The translations under genes and the position numbers were made by a program. From Vesta saturnalis (Eukaryota > Arthropoda > Insecta > Coleoptera > Lampyridae), in the NCBI GenBank assembly GCA_036346205.1, contig JARFJB010000003.1, positions 2,798,001-2,862,000 on the forward strand: 64,000 nucleotides of DNA. Reading direction: 5' to 3'. Shown piece by piece: positions 38,201-53,200 of the stretch. Under the pieces are notes generated by a model, which worked only from the letters and a program-made list of their open reading frames with translations, did no database searches and was not told where the DNA came from. The number at the start of each line of letters is the position of its first letter. The first letter of the stretch is position 1.

Positions 38201-41200
38201 ATTGTGGGATAACAAAAGACGATTGTGACATGTCATACACGCCATCCTATTCGTCTTAAAAAATTTTTCGGATAATCTCACATTGTGACAGCTGTCAAAT
38301 TAACCATTTCGGATTTACTGGCGAAAAACGTAATCCGCCATTTTCGGTTTTTCGCCGATATTTTCAAAACCAATTGACCGATCGTAAATCTGAAACCGGA
38401 TATCGAATGCTCTAAGCTTCCTCTAAAACTTTCCCCATTTAACCTTTGCCGTAAGTATAACCGAAGCCGAGATCCCTTTATAGAGAAGCGAATTTGGGAC
38501 ACATTGTATAGATACAGTTCAAGCACTTTTAAAATACAAAAACCCTGAATCTAGGAAAATGTGAAAATTAGTGTTAAAAATGTTTACTTTGTCATTATTG
38601 AATAAATTGATATAAGTAGTCATACGATACAATAAATCAACTGTTAAAAACTATCGACTCTTCAACTTACATAAAATCACGTGGCCAGGATTAGTATTAT
38701 ATAGCTGGCAGCGACTAAAATTTTTGCCGTTAATTTTTGTGATTATTGTAAACAAACACCAAAATAAATTGAAATTTTACCAATCTAATTTATGTTTACG
38801 ACCTAAATCAATAATTAAAAGTACATACAGCAAAAGATAACCAAAGGTGAGTTGAATGACTGCGAAAAAAAATTCAAACTCCAAAGTTAAGAGCAAGAAC
38901 TGTATGCTGAAGTTTATTGATACCTAGTATCCCCAAAAGGTATTTATTTGTTACTCTGTAGTAAACATGACTTAACCTAACCAAACGTAAGCTATCTAAT
39001 AATTACTTACGTAACTAGTTCGGAAAGTTAATTCTCCCGCATGAGCACGTTGTTTATAGCATGACCGCAGGGATTGCTGCATTCAGTTCTACTGGACGAT
39101 TTTTTTCCGAAAGATTTAGGTACAATGTTTCTTGTAACCAATAAAGTTAAAAAAATTAAAAATATATAAAAAACGTTATTTAGTTTTTTTTAGTGATAGG
39201 TTGGTAACGAGATAAATTGATAAATCTGCGACTATCTACTAGATTTTTAAGACTGAAACAACTGTCATTGTTTTATTAAGCTTTGATAAAATGAGTGACA
39301 GCAAAGAAAGAATTTGCATAAGGATCGCAGTAATTTTCTTCCCGTTCTGAAAATAATTTGATTAATAAGTTCACATTTACATACATACATTTCTGTATAA
39401 TACTAGTAATTCTTTAGAAAAACATTTTCGTAACTGATTTTGGACTAAATGACACTTGCCTTTTGACGATGACATTTCAAACATTTGTATTAATCAGCAC
39501 GTAATACCAACCGTGTGATACATATATGCTGGTACGCTCACACTCACGGTCAAATATTCATACACACTCATATACCGGCACACACACCACGCGCAGTACA
39601 CACACCACGCGACACACACACACACACGAACGTACACGCACATACACACACATATACACTGACACACACACACACACACACACACTACAGAACACTACAC
39701 ATACACACACAACACACATACAAAATAACACATAACACATAAATACACAAACACAAACATACAAAACACAAACACACAAACACACAAAACACAAACACAC
39801 AAACACACAAACACAAAACAACACAAACACACAAACACAACAAACAAACACAAACACACAAACACACAAAACACACAAACACACAAACACACAAACACAC
39901 AAACACACAAAACACACAAACACACAAACACACAAACACACAAACACACAAACAAACACAAACACACAACACACAACACACACACACAACACACAAACAC
40001 AACAACAAACACACAAACACAACAAACACACAAACACACAAACACACAAACACACACACACAAACACACAAACAACACAACACAACACAAAACACACAAA
40101 CACACAAACACACAACACACAAAACAAAACACAAACACAACACACAACACACAACACAAAACACAAAACACACACAAACACACAAACACACATACAACAC
40201 AACACACAAACACAAACACACAAAACACACAAACACACAAACACACAAAACACACAAACACACAAACACATAAACACACAAACACACAACACACAACAAA
40301 CACACAAAACACAAACACAACAAACACACATACACAAACACAAAACACAACAACACACTACAAACAACACAACACACAAACACACAACACACAACACACA
40401 CAAACACCACACACAAACACACACAACACACAAACACACAACACACACACAACACACAAACACACAAACACACAACACACAACACACACAAACACAACAC
40501 ACAAACACACAAACACACACACATACACAACACACAACACACAAACACAAACACAAAATACACAACACACAAACACACACACACAAACACAACACACAAA
40601 CACACAAACACACAAACACACAACATACAACAAACACACAAACACACAAACACACAAACACAACACATACACACAAACACACAAACACACAAACACACAA
40701 ACACACAAACACACATATACACACAAAACACACAAACACAAACACACAAACACACAAACACACAAACACACAAACACACAAAACACAAACACAAACAACA
40801 AACACACACAAACACACAAACACACAACACACAAACACACAACACACACACAAACACACAAACACACAAACGCACAAACACAAACACAAAATACACAACA
40901 CACAAACACACACACACAACACAACACACAAACACAAACATACAAACACACAACACAACACAAACACACAAACACACACAACACAACACAAACACACAAA
41001 ACACACAAACACAAAACACACATAAATCACACAAACACATAAAAACAAACACACAAACACAATAACAACACACATAAACACAAAACACAAACACAACACA
41101 CAAACAAAACACAAACACACAAACACACAAACACACAAGCACACAAACACACAAGCACACAAACACATAAACACACAAACACACACACAAACACACAAAC

Positions 41201-44200
41201 ACACAAACACACAGTCACACAAACACACAAAACCCATAAATACAAACACACACACACACACACAAACTCACAAACACACAAACATTCAAACACACAAACA
41301 CAAAACACACAAAACACAATACACAACAAACACAAAACATAACACAAACACACAAACACAACACAAACACAAACACACAAAACACAAACACAAACACAAA
41401 ACACAAACACACAAAACACACAAACACACAAACACAAAACACACAAACACACAAACACACAAACACACAAACAAACAAGCACACACAAACACACAACACA
41501 CAAACAGACAAACACACAAACACAAACACCAAACACTCCAACACACAAACACATGAACACACAAACACACAAGCACACAAACACAAAAACGCAAAACACA
41601 AACACAAACACACAAACACAACAAACACACAAACACACAAACACACAAACACACAAACACAAAAACACAAACACACAAACACACAAACACACAAACACAC
41701 AAACACACAAACACACAAACACACAAACACACAAACACACAAACACACAAACACAAACACACAAACACACAACACACAAACACAACACAACACACAAACA
41801 CACAAACAAACACACAAACACACAACACACAACACACAAACACACAACACACACAAACACACAAACACACAAACAACACAAATAAAACACAAAACACACA
41901 AAACACAAACACAAACACAAACACACAAACACAAACACAAACACAACAAACACACAAACACACAAACACACAAAACACACAAACACACAAACACACAAAC
42001 ACACAACACACAAACACACAAAACACAAACACACAAAACACACAAAACACAAACACAAACACAAAATACACAAACACACAAACACACAACACACAAACAC
42101 AAACACACAACACAACACACAACACACAAACACACAAACACACAAACACACAAACACACAAACACAAACACACAAACACAAAACACACAAACACACAAAA
42201 ACACAACAACACACAAACACACAAACACACAAACACAACACAAACACACAAACACAAACACAAAACACACAAACACACAAACACACAAACACACAAACAC
42301 ACAAACACACAAACACACAAACACACAAACACACAAACACACAAACACACAAACACACAAACACACAAACACACAAACACACAACACACAAACACACAAA
42401 CACACAAACACAAACACACAAACACACAAAACACAAACACACAAACACACAAACACACAAACACACAAACACACAAAAAACACACAAACCAAACACAAAC
42501 AACAAACACACAACACAAAACAAAAACACAAACACACAAACACACAAACACACAAACACATAAACACAAACACACAAACACCAAACACACAAACAAACAC
42601 AAAACACAAACACACAAAAACAACAAAACCAAAAACACAAACACAAAAACACAAACAACAACACAAAAACACAAACACACAAAACACAAACACACAAATA
42701 AAAACACACAAAAAAAACAAAAACACAAAACAAAAACAACAAAACAAAAAAAACAAAACACAAAAACACAAAACAACACAAAACACAACAAAACACACAA
42801 AACACAAAAACACAAACACAACAACAAACACACACAACACAAAAACACAAAACACAAACACACAAACACACAAAACACAAACACACAAACACACAAAACA
42901 CAAACACAAACACACAACACACACACACACACACACACAACACAACACACAAAAAACACAAAACACAAACACAACACACAAACACACAAACACACAAACA
43001 CAACACACACACAACAAAACACAAAACAAAAACACAAAACACACAAACACAAAAACACACAAACACACAAACACAAAACAAAACACAAAACACACAAACA
43101 CAACACAAACACAAACACACAAACACACAAACACACAAACACAACAAACACACAAACACACAAACACACAAACACACAAACACACAAAACACAAAACACA
43201 AACACAAACACACAAACACACAAACACACAAAACACAAAACACACAAACACACAAACACACAAACAAACACACAAACACAAAAACACACACAACAACACA
43301 CACAACACAAACACACAAACACACAACACACACAAACACAACAAACACACAAACACACAAACACACAAACACAAACACAACACACAAACACACAAACACA
43401 CAAACACAAACAAACACACAACACACAAACACCAAAACACACAAACACACAAACACACAAACACAACAACAACAAAACACACAACACACAAACACACAAA
43501 CACTACAAACACACAAACAACACAAACACACAAACACACAAACACACAAACACACACAAAACACAAAACACACAAACACACAAACACACAACACACAAAA
43601 CACAAACACACATACAAATACACAACACAAACCACAAACACAAACACAAATACACAAACACAAACACACACAACACAAACACACACAACACACACACAAA
43701 ACACACAAACACACAAACACACAAACACACAACACACACAAAACACACAAACACACAAACACACAACACACAAACACACAAACACACAAACACACAACAC
43801 ACAAACACACAAACACACACACACAAAGCAAACACACAAACACACAACACACAAACACACAACACACAACACACAACACACAACACACAAACACACAAAC
43901 ACACAAACACAAACACCAAACACAAACAAAAACAGCACAACAACACAACACACAAACACACAATACACAACACACAAACACACAAACACACAAACACAAA
44001 CACAAACACAAACACAAACACACAAACACACAACACACAAACACAAACACAAAACACAAACACACTAAAACATCAAACACACACAACACAACACACAAAC
44101 ACAAAACACAAACACAACACAAACACAAACAAACACAAACACAACAAACACACAAACACAAACACACAAACACAAACACACAAACACAAACAACAAAACA

Positions 44201-47200
44201 CAAAACACAACAAACACACAAACACACAAACACAAACACAACAAACACAACACACAAACACAACAACAAACAACACAACACACACAAACACACAAACACA
44301 CAAACACAACACACAAACACAACAAACACACAAACACAAACACACAAATACACACAAACACACACACAAACACACAAACACAAAACACAAAACACAAAAC
44401 ACAAACACAAACACAACAAAATACATCAACACACAAAACACACACACAACACAAAACACACAAACACAAACACACAAACACACAAACACGCAAACACACA
44501 AACACACAGACACACAAACATACAAACACAAACACACAAACACACAAACAAACACACAAACACACAACACACAAACACACAAAACACACAACAAAACACA
44601 AACACAAAACACACAAAACACACAACACAAACACACAAACAAAAACACACAACACACAACACACAAACACACAAACACACAAACACAAACACAAACACAA
44701 CACACAAACACACAAACACACAAACACACAAACACACAACACACAAACACAAACACACACAACACACAAACATACAAACACACAACACGCACAAACACAA
44801 AACACAAACACAAACACAAACACACAAACACACAACACACAAACACACACAAACACACAAACACACAAACACACAAACGCACACACACACACAAACACAC
44901 AAACACACAAACACACAAATACACAAACACACAAACACACAAAACACACAACACACAAACACACAAACACAAAACACACAAACACACAAACACACACAAA
45001 CACACAAACACACAAACACAAACCACACAAACACACAAACACACAAACAACACACAACACAAACACACAAACACACAAACGCACAACACACAAACACCAA
45101 CACACAAACACCAAACACACAAACACAACATAACAAAACAAACACACAACACACCAAACACACAAACACACCAACACAACACACAAACATAAAACACAAC
45201 CAAACACACACACACAACACAAACACACAAACAAAACCAAAACAACAAAAACACAAAACACAAACCAAAACACACAAAACACAAAACACAAAACACAAAA
45301 CACAAACACAACACAACACAACACAAAACACAAAACCAAAACACAAAAACACAAATAAAAAAACCAAAACAAACACAAATACCAACACAACACAACACAA
45401 CAACAAAACACACAAACACCAAAACACCAACACAACACAACACAACAAACACACAACACAAAACCAAACACACAACACGCAAACACACAAACACAAAACA
45501 CAACAACAACAAACACAAAACAGAAAAAACCAAACACAAACAACAAAACACAAAACACAACACACAACACAAAACACAAAACACAAACACAAAACACAAA
45601 CACACAAACACAAAACACAAACACAAAACACAAACACACAAACACAAAACACAAACACAAACACAAACACAAACACAGAAACAACACAACACAACACACA
45701 ACAAAAGACACAACACAAACACAAACACCAACTAAAACACGAACACGAAACAACACAACACATACACAAAACACGTACAACACGCACACAAACACACAAA
45801 CATACCAAACACGAAAACACACACAAACCAAAACACATACACAAACACAAAACACAACACATAAACACAAACACACACACAAACGCACAAACACAACACA
45901 CAACGACACGCAAACACACAACACACAACACAAACACACAACAACAACACAAACAACGCAATACCGAAACACGAAACACGACACAACACAACACAACACA
46001 ACACAAACACAAACACACAACACACAACACGCAACACAACCAACACACAACACACAACACACAAACACAACAACACAAAATACCAAACACACACACAAAC
46101 ACCAAACACCAACACACAAACACAAACAAACAAAAACACAAAATATAACAAAACAAACACCAAACACAACACAAACAACGACACAAACCAACACAAAAAC
46201 AACCAAACACAACACAACAAAACAAAAACACAAAAAAACACAAAAACAAACAAAAACACAAAACACAACACAAACAAAAAAAACAAAAACACAAAAACAC
46301 AAAACAAACACAAAACACAAAAACAAAACACAAAACACAAACCAAAACCAAAACAAAAACACAAAACAAAAAAAAAACAAAACAAAAACACAAAACACAC
46401 AACACAAAAACAACATACAAAGCACAACGCACAAACACAAAAACACATAGCAAACACAATACACGAACACAATCAAACACACACACACAAACACACAACA
46501 CACAGCAAACACGCAAACACCAAACACAAAACACACAAACACAACATACAACAACACGAACACAAACACACAGAAGAAACACCAAACACAAACACACCAC
46601 AACACGCGAACACACAACACAACGAACACATGAACAGCAACACAAACACAAACACAACAACGCACAAACACATCAACGCGCAAACACGCAACACACAACA
46701 ACACAATACGCGAACACCGACATAACGCAACACGCAACACAACACAGAAACACAACACAGCGAACACGCATACACGAACACAGAACACACAACACACAAC
46801 ACGCAAACACTGCAACACGCAACACACAAACACACGAACACACTAACACGCACACAGAAAATAGCAAACACACAAACTTCAAACACGACAAAACCAAACA
46901 CACCCAACAGCGAACACATCAAATACACAGACATAAACATCACCAAACACGCAAAACACACACAAGATCAAACACAAACATTCCAACACTTACAAACATA
47001 CCAGGACACAAAGTCACAAACACATAAATATCAAACACAAAACACACAAACACGAACTCAAAAACACAAAAACACAAAAATACATAAACACAAAAACCCA
47101 AAACACAAAAACACAAAAACACAAAAACACAAAAAGACAAAATCACAAAAACACAAAAACACAAAAACACAAAAACACAAAACACAAAAACACAAAAACA

Positions 47201-50200
47201 AAACACAAAACAAAACACAAAAACAAAAACACAAAAACCCAAAAACACAAAAACACAAAAACATAAAAACACAAAAACACAAAAAACACAAACACACAAA
47301 CACACAACACAAGCACACAACATACAAAAGACACCAACCACAAACACAAAACACGATCACAGCAAAACACGCAATACACGAACACGCGAACACAACACAC
47401 ACACACGCAAACACACACAGACACACAAAACACGCAAACACAAAAACACAACAAACACACAACACACAATACACAAAACAGCACAACACGCGAACACAAA
47501 CACAGACAGAAACACCAAACACACAACACGAACACAACACAAACACGCGAACACATGGACACAAGACACAAACACAACACATAAACACAAACACAACAAC
47601 GCAACAAACACACGCGCAAACACAGCGAACACACAATACGCGAACACAACATCGTACACACGAACACAACACGCCAACACGCATACACGCAACACACAAC
47701 ACACAACACACAACACACAACACACAACAGACGCACACACAAAATACGCAAACACACAATCAAACACACAAACACGCAAACATCGCAAACACACCAACAA
47801 CACACAAACACAAACATAAACACACAAACACGCAAACGCAACACACACACAAGACAAACACACAACACACAACACTCAAACATACCAGGACACAAACACA
47901 CAAACACACAAACACACAAACACAAACCACAAACACACAAATACAACACAAAACACAAAAACACAAAACACAAAAACACAAAAACACAAAACACAAAAAC
48001 ACAAAAACACAAAAACACAAAAACACAAAACACAAAAACACAAAAACACAAAAACACAAAAACACAAAAACACAAAACACAAAACACAAAAAACACAAAA
48101 CACAAAACACAAAACACAAAACACAAAAACACAAAAACACAAACACAGAAACACACAACACAAGCACACTAACATACAAAGACACCAACGCACAAACACA
48201 AAAACACGCTCATACGCAAACACGCGAATACACGAACACGCGAACATGCGAACACACGTACACACGCAAACACGTACACATGCACACACGCAAACACGCA
48301 AACACGCAAACACGTAAAAACACACACAAACACACCAACACACGAATACGGGAAAATACTAGTATGCGAACACGCGAACACAAACACTCAAACACACCAA
48401 CATGCGAACACGCGTGCACACGAACACGCGAACACACGGACACAAGAACACATGAACACGCGAACACATAAACACAAACACAACAACGCACAAACACACG
48501 CTCACGCGCAAACACGCGAGCAAGCGAACACGCGAATACGCGAACACGCGAACATGCGTACACACGAACACTGGAACACGCCAACACGCATACACGCGAA
48601 CACACGAACACACGAACACACGAACACACGAACACACTAACAGACGCACACACAAAAATACGCAAACACACTAACTTGCAAACACGCAAACACGCAAACA
48701 CTCCAACTCGCGAACACACGAATACACAAACATAAACACACCAACACGCAAGTACGCGAACATGCGGACACACGAAGACAAACACACCAACACACCAACA
48801 CTCAAACATACCAGGACACAAACACACAAACTCACAAACACACAAATATTCAAACCCACAAACACACAAACACGAACACAAAAACACAAAAACACAAAAA
48901 CACAAAAACACAAAAACACAAAAACGCAGAAGCACAAAAGCAAAAAAAACAAAAACACAATAACACAAAAACCCAAAACACAAAAACACAAAACACAAAA
49001 CACAAAAGACAAAACACAAAACACAAAACACAAAAACACAAAAACACAAAACACAAAAACACAAAAACACAAAAACACAAAAACACAGAAACACAAAAAC
49101 ACAAAAACACAAAAACACAAAAACACAAAAACACAAAATCACAAAAACATAAACACACAACACAAGCACACTAACATACAAAGACACCAACGCACAAACA
49201 CAAAAACACGCTCATACGCAAACACGCGAACATGCGAACACACGTACACACGCAATCACGTACACACGCACACACGCAAACACGTAAAAACACACAAACA
49301 CACCAACACACGAACACGCGAACATACTAGTATGCAAACACGCGGACAAAAACACACAGACACAAACACTAAAACACACCAACATGCGAACACGCGTGCA
49401 CACGAACACGCGAACACACAAACACACTAACACTCGAACTCGCGAGCACGTGAACACGCGGACACACTAACACAAACACGCCAACACACAAACACAAACT
49501 CACAAACACACTCAGACACAAAGGCACACGGACACACCGTCGCGCGATCGCAAGAGCACACTAACATGCAAAAATATTGTACAAAAATAATCGGTTGGCA
49601 GTGAGGGAAACTCTTAATGTAATTCTTACTAATATAGGTTTTGGATATTCTGATTTAAAATTAAGTTGTGTTATACATTACTAAAGCTGGTGTGAATACA
49701 TTGTGCATTTGTTAAAGACTTAAAACAAATCTAGTGTGTAGACAATTCAGAATTTAGTCAGCAAGTGAATTAAATTATTAAATTCTGTTAAAAACATTTA
49801 TGAATGAATTCATTAAACAAATTTGCCTAATTGTTACAAGCGTTGACGGACGTAATTGGCCGTGGAATATTTTGAACTTGTGTTTTCAAAATACTCAAAG
49901 CAATCAATTACATTAAAAGTGAATGTGAGGTTTGAACAGGAAGTTTAAAATTTTGTGTACCGAGTAAGCAAATATCTTGCGATCCACGATCTCGTAAGAT
50001 CAACATCGTAACTTAAGATAATCTTACACATAAGTTTCGATCGTGGTGGCGCCCATAGTACATTAATTTCCGATTTTGAGTTTTGTTCTAGAGTAAGTGC
50101 AAAGTGTTTGACGTAAAATTTCAGCAGCTTACACACGCACGCGCACGCACACCCACTCACACCACAAGTAAATAGAAAGAAAAAATATTTTCAGAGATTT

Positions 50201-53200
50201 ATTAGATTTGAATTATGACCTTTTACATTTATAGCTTTCTTAAATAGAAATGTTTAACGAATTTAAAAAAAATGTTGCCTCTTTTTAGATTCGATCTTTT
50301 ATTTTCCATGTAGGTACTCCATAATGCGTATAACATTAATAAAAATGTTTATAAAAAATACATACTCAAGAGATTTAAATTAAAATATAATTATAATATT
50401 AAGCGACATGCTTGATTACATAATATGCTAAAACCTTTTGCTAAAAAGTTTGAAGTAAAGCGTAAAAAAGTGATGCAAACTCAGTTCAGTTGGTAAAATT
50501 GAACAAAGATTATTGTACGGAGAGTAATTAATTAAGTTATTTTATACAAAATTATACTCAATATACTCAGTCAACCACAATCGTGAAAAATATATAATTT
50601 AAGTAATGCCAACATGCAAACATCAAAAATGCAATTGTCTGGTTACGAAGTAGCAGAATAAAATATTAAACAATTGAGCACAGAATATTCTTAGATGCGA
50701 TATATTATTTATTTTTAGAATATGTTGGTACTGTTATTAGAATGTTAATATACAAAATTATATTCCGTTCGAGAATACATCATATACAATACCATACAAT
50801 CTTTAGAATTTCTGGAAAGCTATAAGCCTAAAAATAAAAGAACTTAACGCATCCTTAAGAATGGAATTAAAAGAGCTTTAAAACAACGTGCCACACTACC
50901 CTATTTCCTATTGTAATTTTGGCATTTTAGGCTGTTAGCCTTAGTTGGAGTGGAGTGTGTTTTGTTTTGTCGTTTTTAGGACGCATAAAAATAATATTTA
51001 GCCTGCTAAAGTTCTAGTTATTGCTTGTTACTAAATGTCATAAATTGGTTTCCAATATAGAAACTTGCTGTTGGTATTAGTGGAGTTATTGCAAAATATT
51101 AATACTCTTTTTTTAGCCAGATTTAATGTACTACTGGGCTCATTCAGAAACTCCAGCTTCAGTTCCGCAAACACCAGGTCGACTAAATTCACTGTCGTGG
51201 CCTCCAACATCTCCGTGCCCTTCGGAAGTTTTTACGCCAAGTCCCATACCTAATGTCGAGCCTATTAAAACCTCTCCAACTTCTTTAGATAGTAAAAGTT
51301 ATTTAAGAGATGTAGAAATTACCGCTCTAGAAGAAGAAATAAGATGTTTAAAGCAAGATTTAGAAAAATACAAGACGTTGAACGAAATTCAGACTTTAAC
51401 CAGCAACGCCGTTAAAGATTTTGGCTCACCGAATGAGACCAAAGTCTTTGTTTGTCCACACTGTGATATTTGTAAAGACAATCGCGATATTAGTGAATGT
51501 AACGCACAAATTAACAAGAACGTACAGCTTAATGCACAATCCCCGTTAGTTGTAAATACGCCGCAGGTATAAACTAAACATTCACTTATTTGTAATTTTT
51601 CTTTTATTTTTTTTAGAATAATCTAAACGATTCATGTCATGATCAGTCTGTAGATAATGAATCATTCTCATCAAATGGAGTTCCTGTACCACAACTATTA
51701 TCAGAAACACCAGTAAAAAATTCAACACTTGTTTCCCAAACTTCTCCATTATTTCAAACGTATAAAACTCCTCCGCCTTCCATTGGAAAACATTTTACCG
51801 TTTCATCGCTAGAAAAGATTTCATTCGTTGACATCGATGCAACATCACCTCCCAATTTAAATATATCAGCAGATGACGTTTTACAATTGTCATCAGAGGA
51901 ACTCAACAGCACAAAACCTCAATCACCAGTATGCCGCCCTTTATTCCAACCTTTACCAGATTTAATCAGCCACGCACCCCCACCTCCACCATTTCCAAAC
52001 TTAAATGAACCTCCAATACCGCCTCCCCCACTTTTACCTATAGTACCACCGCCCCCTCCACCACCACCCGAAATTAAAACTTGCATACCTCCACCACCCC
52101 AACCTCCACTTACTGGTATTCCGATACCACCTACATGTGACAAACCTATACCTCCACCACCACCTTTCCCAACTTCTGGAATTCCACCTCCACCCCCTAT
52201 TTCTGGAATTTTACCTCCTCTAGCAGGGATTCCCCCCTCCACCCCCTGCACCAGGGATCCCCCCACCACCTCCTGCACCAGGAATTCCACCACCACCTCC
52301 TGTACCAGGAGTTCCTCCGCCACCTCCAGTACCAGGAGTTCCTCCCCCACCTCCTTTTGCAATTGGTGTACCTCCTCCTCCTTTATCAGGACTAAAACCA
52401 AGTCCGCTACCCACTCCACCGGCTGGAGGATGGAATCCTTATAAATCCAGTAAGTACATCAATCTATACACAAAAATGACATTAAAAATACTTTAGTGTT
52501 AAGCAAAGATACCATTATGCCAAAGGCACCGATGAAACCATTATATTGGACCCGCCTAGTCGTGCCCCAAACCGAAAACACTCTATCTACACCAATTTGG
52601 TCGCAAGTGGAAGAATTAAAATTAGGAAACCTAAACGAATTTACTAGTTTATTTTCCCGACAAGTTATTACCCGATCCACAACAAAAAAGAAAGTACAAA
52701 CAAAGGCAAAAATAGAACCGATAAAAATGCTCGATAGTAAACGATCGCAAAATGTTGGAATTTTAGCACAAAGCCTACACGTTGATTTTTCCGAAATTGA
52801 AAACGCAATCTACACGTTTGACACTTCCGTTGTTAGTTTAGAAGCTCTACAGCAAATTTACGAAGTGGTTCGTATCAAAATGTTGCATACACACACCCAC
52901 TCATTCTTTCCGTTCCAGAGAGCATCTCCTGAAGAACTAGAACAAATTCGCCAACACCTGGAAGCTAAGTCGGAAATACCTTTAGATAAACCGGAACAGT
53001 TTCTTTACGATTTAGCTGAAATTTCTAACTTTGCGGAACGAATATCATGTTTTATGGTTCAGATTGAGTTTGATGATTCCATAGTGAACATCGAAAACAC
53101 ATTGACCAATATCAAAACAACTTGTATTGTGAGTATTCCATCAAACTGCAATCCTTTAACTTTAACTGCAGCTAATTACAGTTTCTGACCAATAACAAAT

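Larger units (their letters stand above)
36048..38507 (-). mobile_element. mariner-like element, DD41D type, copy 2, long inverted repeats
   Basis: Inverted repeats of about 490 bases: the left begins ACAATGTGTCCCAAATTCGC and the right ends GCGAATTTGGGACACATTGT, each next to TA. The arms (about 36048-36540 and 38030-38507) are nearly identical over their length. The element starts only 14 bases after copy 1 ends. It carries a well-preserved transposase on the minus strand. Confidence 0.9.
33577..51116 (+). other. capu: giant intron 3 of cappuccino (17.5 kb)
   Basis: Donor AAA|GTAAGA at 33577 and acceptor TTTTTTTAG at 51116 join exon 3 (ending NIFK) to exon 4 (starting PDLMYYWAHSE) in phase 0. 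All other introns of the gene are about 50-310 bases, so this one has grown through insertion: two mariner-like elements (34151-38507), a 10 kb A/C-rich array (39520-49560) and a possible LTR relic (49860-50130). The stretches 33577-34148, 38510-39515 and 50130-51116 show no other recognisable content. Confidence 0.8.

Noticed and set aside
39558..48156. Very long Cys/Val/Phe/Leu-only open frames on the minus strand (up to 1130 codons)
   Set aside because: They are the complement of an A/C-only repeat that has no stop codons by composition. They occur in all three frames, have no domain and lie antisense in an intron.
48762..49430. Thr/His/Lys/Asn-rich open frame on the plus strand of the same array
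   Set aside because: Pure repeat translation (NTQTHKHT-like); no start context or homology.
51919..52419. Glycine-rich open frames on the minus strand opposite cappuccino exon 5
   Set aside because: Shadow of the proline-rich FH1 region.
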